Below are positions 23,601 to 35,600 of a DNA stretch of 64,000 nt, in pieces. Made by a program: the position numbers and the translations under genes. Each line of letters opens with the position of its first letter. Position 1 is the stretch's first letter. The notes beneath the pieces were generated by a model that was not told the origin of the DNA, did no database searches, and worked only from the letters and a program-made list of their open reading frames with translations. The stretch lies in NCBI GenBank assembly GCA_030435675.1, contig CM059625.1, positions 5,084,001 to 5,148,000 of the forward strand, in the 5' to 3' direction. The DNA comes from Steinernema hermaphroditum (taxonomy: Eukaryota > Nematoda > Chromadorea > Rhabditida > Steinernematidae).

Positions 23601-26600
23601 TGCTCGGGCATCACCGAGGGGATCTGGAGAACGTCTCCCTGGGGATAGACTCCGTGGGGAAGGGGACCTCCGACGTATTCTTTGTGCCAGGTCACCTCAC
23701 ATTTGTTGACGTCCATAACGTGGCACACGAATCTGGCAGGGTTCCGCTCAGGCACTCTGATGTGAGGAGGCTCAATGTACGGTTGGGGAGGTTGACCTCC
23801 TTAAAGACAGAAAGTTAGTAGAAGAAGGAAGGATTGTGGGCGAACCTTCGGCAACGGTAAGGGTGGCATCGTCGGTGGCGATGAGTTGAGGGGCATTCGG
23901 AGTCCGGGAACGAGCTGTGCCCGTGCATCTGTACTGACCGCTATCAGCCAATTCAACGGAGTTCAAGATGAGCTTTCCGCCTTGCACTTCAGCGCCTGGA
24001 GGCAGAGCGTGGGTGCCGACCTTGTGCCAACGGAGTTGCACATCGGACCACTGAAAGGGAGAGTATTTGTTAGGATGGGAAGGGAAAGATGTTAGTGTAT
24101 ACCCTGTGTTCTTCAGGAGCGCGACAGATCCACTTTGCGCGTTGTCCTTTAACGATCCGCAGATGCTTCGGTTCGACGATCTCAACTCGGAACACTGCAG
24201 AAAACGATGAGTCAGTGGCGTCTTGGAGTGCGTGAACATTGCCCAAAACCGTAAGCCCACACGTGAACGTAAGCCAGCTGCCGAAGCCAAAGTGAATCAC
24301 ACAGTGGTGGAGACATTGAAACGTTTATTAAACGGCATCTTTCTGCAGAGACGCAACAAACGAGAGGAACACACACACGTAGAGAAATTAAGCAATTATG
24401 CGAAGAATATCCATGGGGATGGAGTATTCGTAGTCTGTGAAGAGCATTTTTAGAGAGGCGAGTGGTAGACGCATCAACAACGAAAAACACAAGCGGACGG
24501 ACAAAGCGGAACAAACAAGAGTTTAAAACGGTTTAAAAGCGTATTGACTTTATGGATTGTGGCAGTTGGGGTAAGAAATACCGACGGGTACGATACATAC
24601 AACATGAAGGGCCGAACAGCACGCGCATAGATGACACAGCAACTGTGCACTGTGTGCCGTCTCCCGAGTGGTTATTTAGGTGTTGGGACATGGACTGGTT
24701 GGTCATTGGTGTGTGCGTTGTATATGCGATTTGCTGTATTGGTGAATTAACGTAAGTGTGATTTGGTTAACTATTAATGTCTGCGGTGCAAAAAGCGGCT
24801 TCGCACGCGGTAGCGGCGACGGCGTTCTCGTCGCGCGTGATTGGGCACAGCATGACTGGCCACAGCACGGTTGGCCCCAGCACGATCACCTTCGTTCACG
24901 AAGTCCACGCGTTGTTCGGTGTGTCTGCCGATCGGCTCGCAGTCACGGCTCTCCGGGCGAGTGCTACGAGCGTATCCAGGTCCACATCTAGGAGCACGTT
25001 TGCTGTAAATGGCTGCCCTCTACAAACGACTCACTCGTTGCATAGGCGTCCAGCATATCCGGCAGGGCAGTTACGGCACTGAACTTGTCCTTGAGGGTCA
25101 AGGAAGCATTCAGAAGCACTCCTGAAGGTGGCGATAGATGCGAATTTAAGAAGCACAACTCACGGGCAAGGGCATGGAGTGCAGTCGTAGGGTGTTCCGC
25201 GTGTGGCGACGCCGTAGAATCCTTTCTTGCACTGTTCGCAGTGAACTCCCTCGGTGTTGTGTTCGCAGAACTGAAAAGTGGAAAGTGCATGAAACATTAC
25301 AAGAAAACGACACTGACCAAGCATCTGCCGAATGAGTCACATCCGCGAGGGGAATGGTTGTTGCACTGGCAAGGAGGTCGAGTGGCGGCGGGTTGGCAAT
25401 CGTGAGGGGTTCCGCGGCGCGCATCGCCGACGAATCCGGGCTTGCACCGATCGCAATGCTCGCCTTCGGTGTTGTGTTGGCAGCTGACGCAGAAGCCGTA
25501 CTCCTTGTCGCACTCAGTAGCGTGGCCGTTGCATTCACAGCGCTCGCAGAGACCGAGGTAGAGTCCGCCTCCGGTACGGGAATAGCCGGGAGCGCAATCC
25601 TCGCAGGACGTTCCCTGATAGCCAGGCGGGCAGCGACACTGTTCAACCTCGTGCGCGGTGAGTCCACCGGCGTGAGGCGTGGCGTAGTCGAGGGAAACAC
25701 TGACCAAAGATGACTGCGAGCAGTCGTCCAAGTAAGTGGCCTTGATGAGGATTTCGTCCAGATCGGCCAGAGCCATGATCATGTGCTCGCGGGTGGCGGC
25801 TTGGTCGTTGGTACGGTGGAAGCTGTCCTCGACAATCTTGATTTCGACGGTGTTGTCGCGATCAGCGTAGAAGGGCTGGCGGTGAGTGTATTGGAAAGTA
25901 ATGTCATTACCCTAAACATGCTCTTTAATCGATGTCCGAACGGGGAAACGACTTACGCGAAGAATAACATCAGGATCGGTGGTGAGCTGTCCGGCTCCGG
26001 AGTAGCGGAAGGTGTACTTGAGGTAGCCACCGTAACTGGTGACCTTATTTCCGAGGAACTTGGCTGGCAGGCTCCAGTAAAGCGTGGTGCCGGGGGTCTC
26101 GTCGAAGCGGTCGAAATTGATGGAACCATAGGTAACAACGGGCTGGCTGCGGGGAGACACAGGGTTGCGGTGGTCTCTGGACTTGAGCTGCAGTTGATCC
26201 TGATCTCCGCGATTGTAGTCGATGATGACTTGGTCGCGGCGAAGGCTCGACGACTGGCAGTCCTTAGTGACTCCAGCGCAGAAGCAAGGGATACATCCGT
26301 GAGGATTGGTGGGAGCCAGGTGGAAAGTGTTTGGCTTGCACTGGTCGCAAAGAGGTCCTAACGAGTTCAAGCATGTTATGTGATCGTAAATTACGCTAAT
26401 TTAATTACCAGTAGTGTGGAGTTTGCACTGGCACTGTCCTCCGTACGACGGTTGAGTGGTGATGGCTCCGGCGGAGCAAGTGGGTCCGCGCTGGCGAGCG
26501 GGCACGCACGTACCGAGGTAGGGTCCATGACCTGAGCGTTCATATCCAGGTGCGCAGTCCTCGCACGAGAGTCCCATGTAGCCCGGAGGGCATGCGCAGT

Positions 26601-29600
26601 GCTCCACTTCAAGGGCAAGTTCACCCTGAGTGTCGCGGTCGACGGCAATCTCCCAGCTCACATCGCCGAGACTACAAAGAAGAGATTATCCGGCTTGTCG
26701 TTCATTCTTGCTGCCTCTTCTCATCGAGCCACTTTCGCGCAGATCACGTTAATTAGATTCTCAACTGTGGTAACGTTGCGAAATGAATTGCTGATAATAG
26801 CGATCCTTGAGCGGTTGCGTGGTTGTCATGAGAACTGAGTCACTCGCGTCGTCGCGCGTGCGTGATTCGCAACAGATTTATTCACGCTTGTTGCGCGGCC
26901 AGCGGTGCCACATTGTTTAGGTAAAGGAGTGCCTAATAATATCGAATCGCGATTGCTCTTCCAGGGCGCGTCTCGTCAACAGGCGTTTCGCCAAGGCTTC
27001 TGAGCGGCATGAATGGAACGAAGGCCAAATTGCACATTCGGCTACCGTTTCTTCAAAGCAGAGCCACTTTGCTGAACAAGCAGGCCGCTCAGGAGGAGAA
27101 GGTCCTCGCATTGACAGCCTACGAGTTGGACATGATACCGAAGCTGTGGTGGAATATTCGGAACCACTATCCCTATTTCTGTGAAACCGTCTGTCATAGT
27201 TGGATGATGAAATGCCCGACAATGGTTATGCAGCTCAGCAAGCACGGTACGTTCTTTTTTTCGATTGTTTTCACATGTCAAATCTGTTGAAAAGAACGTG
27301 TGAGATGCTAAAACGGCGCACTTGTCTCCATGGGGATAAATTTAGCATGCAGGTGATGCACATCGAAACAACGGGTGTAGGGTTTCCGTGTTTTTGAAAA
27401 ATGTGATTAAAAAGTTTCGTCAGCACGAGGCTTCTTCTTTTAACCGAACTTTAAGAGGTTTAGGAGAATTTTTGCTGGCTGTACTGAAAGCGCACATTAT
27501 TGAAGTGCAACACCTCCCTGAAGTCTCATTCTAATTTACGGGAAACGTATTATAGTATACGACCTTTGCACTTATACGAAGTACGTACGCGTAAAGAAGT
27601 CCAGACCATTGTATGAAAAGGACAGAAATAAAAAACGTTTTAATTGATACCTTCGGGAATGGAGATTATCTTCTAAAGGGGATAAAACAGACAAGCTGTC
27701 TGCAATTGTTATGATTACTATGATGATAGGTTTTGACGAGAAGCTGTCATGAGTCACTGAACGGGGGGATTTCAGAGCTGACGCCTATTGAATACGACAC
27801 TGTGAGGAGGGAATCGCAAGAGCTGGAACGCTTGTTGAACGAAGTGATCGACTCTATAGCGAAGCGACGCAATTTTTACGACGCGATGGAATATCTCGTT
27901 CTGTATCGGCGGAAGCGAGTGGTCAAAGGTCGGAGGACCAGATGGCGCTTCTCGGCAAAAACACGAGTTTTTGGCACATTTACGACGCTCGGTGAAGCGC
28001 TGGTGCAGCAGTTCAAAGGTCACTTAAACATCGACGACGTACACGAACGCGAATTGCAAATATTAATTTGGAATCACTTTGTGCGCGCCCTAACTTATTG
28101 TTTGAACAAATAAAGAAATTTGACCCACCTGGTAGAGCGCTGGTTGTCCACGTGCTTGGCACGGATTAAGTAGGCGTCCAAATCAGCAAGAACCATCATC
28201 AGGTCTTCACGAGTAGCAGGGCGACCGTCGAGATGTTCGTAGTTGTTCTGGAACATATTTTCGGTCGACGTAGTGGAGGCTTAGACGCTACCTCGTAAGT
28301 GTCAACGTCGATTCTAACAGGTCTGTCAGAAACGAAGAGACGGTCTTGGTCACGAGAACGGTGGACCAAAGTGATTCGGTTACCCTTGAGGACGACAACG
28401 GGCTCTTGGCTGACTCCACCGGATCCGGAGTACATGACTTCGAAGGACATCTTTCCTCCGTAAGCGGTGACCTTATTTCCAAGGAAGCGCTGAGGAAGGC
28501 GCCAGTAGACGGGTTCGTACTGGTTGCCGGAATACGAGAGCATGCCAGGATGGTTGAAGTCGAAACGTTCGTTTTGGCGAACGTTGCGTTCGTCGACATC
28601 CGAAAGAGTGACTCCCTCGGCATCTCCAGAGAACATGAGCTTCTCCTGAAGGAGCAGTCGTTTAGATAAGGAATAGAAGAAGTCTTTAAGGAAAGAGGAC
28701 GTAACCAGTAAACAGTAAAAGGGGACCAAGGACAAAACACTCAGCACACAGACCGCCGGAAGTTACGTTATACGGGATAGTAAGTTAAAGAGGTCATAGG
28801 GTTTCACAGGAAAAGGAAGGAGCAAACGATAACACTTGAATGGTTGACTTACACAAGCGATGTCCTGAACACGAGAACGAGAAATAGAACGATTAATACA
28901 TGAATAACATAAATGATGAATTACAAAAAGGCAACACGGAAATGCTGCCTTTTTGCAATTTTCAATAAAACGTACCTTGGTGCGGTACCATCTCGATGAC
29001 TGGCACTGGTTGGTGACTCCGAAGCAGAAGCATTTGAGACATCCCTGAGGAGACTTCTCACTGAGCTGGAAGGATCCAGGAGCGCACTGATTACATTGAG
29101 GTCCGGTGACCAAAGGCTGAAAGCTTCATGTTCGAAATCAATGATCTTTCAGGTGACGCCTACCTTGCAGGGACACTGCCCACGAGAGTCGGGGTGAGGC
29201 GAAGCTGATCCGCGACGGTCACAGTTGACTTGAGGAAGTGGAGGAGGTGGGGCAACGGTGGGAGCAGGGATGTTCACAATTCTGACGATGCAGTCAGGAG
29301 TGGCGAGGACGCGTCCGCGAACGTTGATCGCTTCACAACTGTAGGCTCCCTCGTCCATAGGCCTTAAGAAACATATGCCATCTTTAGTCTGCTCCGTTTA
29401 ACCTACTGGGCATTGTTGACAGTCAGAGTTCCGACTCCACCTTCAGAAGTCTGGAGACAACGAGGAGCATCGCACACTGGTCCCCAGTTGAGACGCCAGT
29501 TAATATAGGCCTCGGGAACGGCCACAGCGCGGCATGTCAGCTTGAAGTTCGACCCAACCGGAACGGTCTTGTTGGTCTCTGGCGGCTGAACAACCTCGGG

Positions 29601-32600
29601 CTGACGGCAACCGAATTCATCGGACGCATCACTGCAGTCGTTGGTTCCGTCACACTGGAAGCTGGCGGGAACGCATTGCTCTCCACTGCGACACTTGAAT
29701 TCCGTGGGTTTGCAAAGTTCTCCAGCAGCTTTCACGCCACAGCTCAACTCATCGGAGCCGTCTCCACAATCGTCGTCTCCGTCACAAAGCCACATCTTCT
29801 GCACACATTTGCTGTTGTGGCACTTGAACTCGTTTGGCTCGCACGTGCGTCTGGCGGGACAGTTCTGCAATCGGGCAATTGTGCAAAAGTAGTCGTTGTT
29901 TTTCAATGTTAAACAGTGTAATAGCAATAAATCACAGATATCAGTGTTTGTGATATGGTATCTCTTTCAAATGTGTGCCACTTAGAAGTCATACTATCGT
30001 ACCTGTTCGTCAGATCGATCGCGACAGTCGGGTTCACCATCGCACACGTAGTCGGCCTTAACGCATTCGCTGTTCGCGCACGACTTCTCGTCGGCCATGC
30101 AGGAACCGGAGCCGGTGGCGCCACCGAATCCTTGCAGCTCTTGCGGACCATCTAAACAAATTACAAATTACGAAACGGCTCAAGTTTTACGACAGCGAGC
30201 AAACACCGAGCTATTGAATAGCGCTTAACGCACTTGTGTGGCCCAAATATTTCGCTCTCCCACTCACTTCCACGCCCCGCACTTTTCGTCGCCAAAACCG
30301 CAAACGCGCTCTCGATCGCATTACCGCGAATCGCAGGTTGGCAACATTCTGAGCGCATGCCAATTGTTTGCCCAAAAAACTAAATAATTTATATGGCGCG
30401 AGACAAACCCTACGTGCATGCCGAAACTTACATGACTGGACATGGAGGGTGGCGTGAGCTTCAACGGAGTGGCCGTCGTGGGAGGCAACGCACACGTAGG
30501 TTCCGGAGTCGGCGAGCGACACCGGGTTGATCACCAAACGTCCACCTCCTTCGTTAGCCGTTCTGGGAAGGGGTCCCCCGACGCGTGTCCACCTCACAGA
30601 TGGGTAGAAGCTGTTGTCGGCGGTGCGAGCACGGCACTCGAAGCTGGCATCACGTCCTTCACGTACGCTCAGTTGATCCGGATAGATGGTTATTTGGATG
30701 TCTGCAATAGTCAGTTCATGTATCATCTTTCAGAATATGTAGACATTATGATTGTGTGTTATGGCCTTCTAGCCTGCCTTATCATGTATACTTGTGCGAA
30801 ATCAAATCGATTTGGATGTGGTCAAGTTCGCCAATTGCGTTAATTGGTGCCAGACCCGGTCGACGTAATAATGACAGTTTGTTGATGCGCGCGAGAGATA
30901 AGGTGTCTTCTTGACGGTGCGCGACCGCAACCCGCGTACGACCACATATGTAAATGTGTACAGTGACGAGGTCATAAATCAATCCGTTTGCCCGATTATC
31001 TCAACGCTGTGTTTCTTCTCCCCACCCGATTGGCTCAACGCGCAATTAGGAGATGTTTCAATTCGAGAACGACTGTCATCGTAACGCACCTTGTACGGCG
31101 GCGATGTCTTGATGTTGACGGTGTTGGTGTTCTGAAAAACCGATTATTAGTGCGGGTTCATCGGTGCTCCATTTTAGAATCAATCGCTTTGGATGGAGGG
31201 TAAAAGGGGTGCGCGAAAAACTACAAAGCGGCGAACTCCGGTTTCAGACCGATCGGCCTTCGCCCATCGCCGCAATTATCAATCATCACCGCACCCCTTT
31301 TGCCCGTAGCTCATTCACTACCATTCCATTTAGCTCATAATTAATAAACGCCCCCAGGCTTTTGTTTAACTTTCGCCTTGTGCTTAGCATATCCGGCTTA
31401 CCGTGCACATCCCGGTCCCGCCTTGAGGTGTACGCAAAGGTTGAGACTGCCAACAGCAGCACAAGTGGCTGCCACCGCATTCTGTAGACAAAGAGAAGGG
31501 GTTGATAGACAATAAGGAGAGTAAAGCGTCTCGACTATTTACTCGAACCACGCGCGAATATTAGCGACTGAAAGAATGGGGGAAAAGGGGAAATTTGTAA
31601 AAAGAGGGTGGGGCTGCATGATCGCACTGGAAGCTGTGGCCATTGAAACTATATAGCTGGTAAAGGGGCCAACAAACAAAGCAGCAATGTGTTAAGTGTG
31701 ATCGCTAGTCGATCGGATTAGAGGCCTATCTGGGTGCGAACAAAGGCGATCAGAGCCGCCTAAGCAATGAATATGGCCACTCAGTGGACCTTAGTGGGAG
31801 AGCTGAAAATTGTAGTGGGACGAACGAGGTGGGAGGAGAATTTGGGGAAGGTGGGGAAACTACGGAGCCACAGAGCACTGCCAGAGCAGTCAAAGCAGCC
31901 CCAGCGAAGAGCGGGGGTTGAAGAAAAGGGGGAAAAGAAGGTGTGGCTAGAAACAAGAGCAAAAGAATAAATAAACGGTTCGGGGCGGGGCACGCGCAAC
32001 TGATGAAGAGATGATGGTGTCAAACTACTACTACATTACCAACAACGCTACTGCCACAATCGTCCAGATGGAAACCAGTGACACCAATCTGTACCCTTTT
32101 GCAGCCAGACCACTACTCCTCAGTTGGGCGGGCATCGGAAAAGGCCGATCTCGCTCTCGCGCAGCTCGCTGGAATGCATGCGCGCCCCAAGTGCGCGCGA
32201 GTGCGTACAACCGATGATCACTATACGCAATCACTCGCCATCATTGGCAGTCTTATTGACATTATTTCGCCAATTATCAGGCACCCTATAGGGGAGCAAA
32301 AAGTGGCACAGCGCAATGAGAATTACAACCAGAAGCTGTGCACATGAGAATAGAGAAAGTTGTTTGCTTAAAAAGGCACCTTCCCTGGGAGGGAACTGAT
32401 AACGGAATGGTAAGAAAGGGCGCGCATCCACAGGTGGTCTCAGATTTTTACACAAAAATGCGGTTCGAGAGTGTTGCAACGCAAAGCGAGACGCCCTTGC
32501 GCGGTGATGAGTGAGTGATTCAGGAGACAACAACGTGCTCTCCGCTCGAAATCGCCCATCCATGAAGTGCGGACGAACTAAGCAATCGGAGGAGAAGAGC

Positions 32601-35600
32601 GGAGGAAAAAAGAGGTGATCGATGTCTAGGAGAGTGATAAGTACCCCTGCGTCATATGCCTCTTGAACCGGTTGCATTGCGCGCCTCATTAGCATAGATC
32701 GCCGTTAAAGTCACTTAAACCAACTAAGGTCGTAAATCAGCGTTCCCCGTGATACAATAACCGAATTAACCACCGGCGCACAGTTGTAAAACCTAATATG
32801 AAACCGGCGATTACCTCTGTGTGTGGGAGCAGCTGGATCCGGTGAGGGTTGCTTGTGGGCCGGCTGCGGGGGATGATGGCGATCTTCGGGGCAGTCGAAC
32901 TCATCCGAGCCGTCGATGCAGTCGTGACGGCTATCACAAACTCGCCGACGGTCAATGCATTCGCCGTTGTGACACATGAACTCATGCTCCAAACAATGCT
33001 CTCCATCGTCGTCGTACTCCTCCTTGAATTGCACCTCATGCTCTTCGGGAATTTGGATAATGTTGTCCTTCTGAAGAGTTTAATAAACTTATTTACGGAG
33101 GACACGTATTGAGCATGCAAAAAATCGTTCGCCGATAGCCGATGCCAACAGCTGATCCGGCGCATCAAAGACACAACAGGGCAATTAATTATCTTCTCAT
33201 TGGCAAAAAATATTGTTCTGGTGAAGTTTCGCCGAAAAGTTTCGTTCTCTACATTAACGGAATAATATTTACTGCCCGTTACACTTACCGCCGCTTGATC
33301 CAGGCGTCGCCGTTCCTCTTCGATGCGTCTGCGTTCTTCGGCCTCACGTTGCCGTTCCTGTTCCTCCAGACGCCGCTCTTCCTGCTCTCTGCGGAGTTCG
33401 TCTTGTTCCCGGTCACGCTCTACTTGCTCCCTTCTACGTTCCTCTTCTTCGCGGCGCTTGAGCTCGGCCTCGGCTCGTGCACGCTCGGATTCGCCGTTTT
33501 GATGACGGTTCATCGCCACTTTGAAGTATTCTAAATTTTAGTGTTGTTGCCCAGTTGCAATCAAATCGTTTTATTGTTTTTCGTTTAAACATCTGGCTCG
33601 TGTGGATGATTGGACGGCTGGCGGTCGATCAAAAACGAGCAGTTTATGAGCGTAATCTGGCCAAGACTTTGCATTGCTCTTTCCGATTTCGCCCACCGGA
33701 CTCCATTCTATTCGTACACATATTTTTGAGGAATTGCTGATGGAACGAAGCCGCAGTGTGACAATTGGTCAGCAGGCGGATGTGTAACTGACAATTGTAA
33801 AAAGCGTTTGGAAACACTTTTCGGCACACCGCCGACGCGTCGTGTTTTTGTTCGTCGCCAATTGGCAGCCACACCGATTACCGACAACACAAACCACACG
33901 AGCCGAGGGCCAAACGCACTTTCGGCGAATGACCGGTACCAGCAGAGCATTCGAAGGGGAAGAGGATAGAACGAACTTACCGCATTCGGTTTCATCCGTT
34001 CCGTCTTCGCAGTCATACTTTCGGTTGCACTTGAGGGATTCGTCAATGCACTGACCGTTGGTACATTGGTATTCACCGTCACGGCACTGAGTGTTGTCTT
34101 CGACGCTACCGGAATCGCACTTCTGCTCGTCACTACCGTCTCCACAGTCGTCGACTCCATCACACAGCTTGTCGTAGTGGAAGCAAACGGTTTCTTGCAG
34201 ATAGGGACACCGGAACTCCTGGTCAGAGCACTCAACCTGGTGCTGCTCAGGATCTTCATGCTGCTGCCGCTCGTGTTCATGATGTTGATCATGCTGCTGC
34301 TCCTGATGATGTTCTTGATGTTCATGGAATTCCTCGTCGGCCTGTTCATCTTCGTGGTGTTCCACATGGTTCACCTCTTGGTGCTCTTGTTGAGGCTCCT
34401 GTTCGCGGCGTTCGCTGTGATAACGGGCCGCAGCCAGAAAGTACTCTAAAGAACAACGATGCGTTGGATCATTTGGTGCTTTCTGTTTTTACCGCATTTT
34501 GACTCATCCGTTCCATCGGTGCAATCATAGTGTCTGTTGCACTCTTGCGCCTTCGGAATGCACTCTCCGTTGTCACAGCGGAACTCGTCGCCAGAACACT
34601 CGTGCAGCACAGATCGCTTTTCGTTTCCTGCAGTAAACAAGCGTTAACATGTTGCCCTTTTCCCGCATAATATAGTGTATAGTGTGAATCGTTGTCTTAG
34701 AGTCGGAATGCAGTGAATGAATGTGTTCGTGCGAGAAACGGTTTCCATGAAGGGCGTCGTCGTATCTCGTACGATGACTCAACCTGTCAATCTCGTTTGG
34801 CCCTGAGGCTGTAAATTTTGTCGCTGTAGTGATGTGGGGGGAAGGGCACAGAAAAACAGCACACGGCAAACGGGGGCTCCTCACACGTTTCGTTTCTCAA
34901 ATCAATCAGCGTCTGTCGAGAGCTGATTAGGAACGTCGTTCCCGAGGCTTTATCAACAAATTAGGTCTGATAAAAACAGGCGTTCCTTATAGTTCCTGCA
35001 CTCAAAATTTTTAGAACGAAAATTGCAGTGATGTGTGAATTGAGAAGGCAAAGATCAGAGTCGTTGTTTTTGCAAGTTAGAGCATGTCTCTGTTTATAGA
35101 ATCAGGTTTGCACTCTCTTTGGTAATGTCAAATGCGGTTCTCCCTGTCACCCTTAGTGAATATTAATTGATTGTTTTGAATGGCAGTAGAAACATTGCGG
35201 TGGCGCTTTGCGAGCGAGCTCAAGAGCGCTGTGACGATGCGCTAAAACGTGCGGCTTCTGAGCGGAGCACGTAGTAAGCCAGAGGCTGTAGGGGACGAAG
35301 ACCTGTTTTCGGGGCAGATGAGAGTTGAAACCGATAGCCTCAAGTGTGCACGGTGACGGTTTGTCCGATTTGTTGGGGTGTGCGCACGAGCGGCGAACGA
35401 GCAACTAAATGACTTCTGAATGAACGGGAGGAAACATTCCAAATTTTTCGCGACAAATAATTCGATTAGCCGTGTGCGCTGCTTCAAAAAGGACCCGATC
35501 GACGATGGCTGCAGGCTGACGGCGGGGATGTGAGTGTCTGATTGTGGGTGGCGCTATGCTCGCCATAAGGGGAAACTTTCTTCAACGCGCAAAAGAGAAA

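Larger units (their letters stand above)
18341..24194 (-). other. unc-52: unc-52 domain IV: array of Ig modules
   Basis: Exons high-low: 24194-24103, 24050-23846, 23799-23521, 23474-23196, 23149-22880, 22739-22470, 22423-21587 (three modules in one exon), 21540-21262, 21211-20821, 20776-20613, 20560-20355, 20312-20129, 20045-19842, 19722 to about 19515, 19284-19143, 19099-19002, 18955-18801 and 18467-18341. Most modules keep the two Ig cysteines, the Trp (for example VSWTGP, LRWSKEG) and the DxGxYxC motif. The middle modules share an unusual PPEQxVN...FRCWVP start. Almost all junctions are phase 1, so whole modules can be skipped without a frame change. The donor at 20612 is GC (GAAG|GCAAGA). 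Domain IV is where MEC-8-dependent alternative splicing is known in C. elegans. Confidence 0.88.
24890..29362 (-). other. unc-52: unc-52 domain III: laminin IV and laminin-EGF modules
   Basis: Exons high-low: 29362-29164 (Ig end, Pro-rich hinge [11 protein letters not shown], laminin-EGF start), 29116-28976, a possible 12-base exon 28864-28853, 28645-28292 and 28247-28129 (laminin IV-A module 1), 26671-26409 (laminin-EGF), 26357-25957 and 25911-25318 (laminin IV-A module 2 with EGFs), 25270-25164, 25121-25035 and 24987-24890. Recognisable pieces are [18 protein letters not shown] and [18 protein letters not shown], which mark laminin IV, and repeated [17 protein letters not shown] and CxHNTEGxHCxxC, which mark laminin-EGF. 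Mammalian perlecan has three laminin IV modules; I find two. Confidence 0.88.
29407..34627 (-). other. unc-52: unc-52 second LDLa block and Ig modules (domain II)
   Basis: Exons high-low: 34627-34493 (LDLa), 34445-33981 (His-rich linker, two LDLa), 33530-33289 (Glu/Arg coiled coil), 33070-32815 (LDLa and Pro-rich tail), 31131-31090 (42-base exon), 30701-30432 (Ig), 30151-30003 (LDLa) and 29864-29407 (two LDLa, then Ig start). Each LDLa keeps the six cysteines and the calcium-binding CDGxxDCxDGSDE pattern. LDLa modules bind lipoproteins in receptors; in perlecan their partners are less clear. All junctions fit by phase. Confidence 0.85.

Noticed and set aside
25003..25034. A 32-base unc-52 intron (GTGAGT...TTTACAG)
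   Set aside because: A slightly later acceptor (GCTCCTAG at 24988) gives a 47-base intron and restores the standard laminin-EGF sequence LCNECGPGY, so the tiny intron is not needed.
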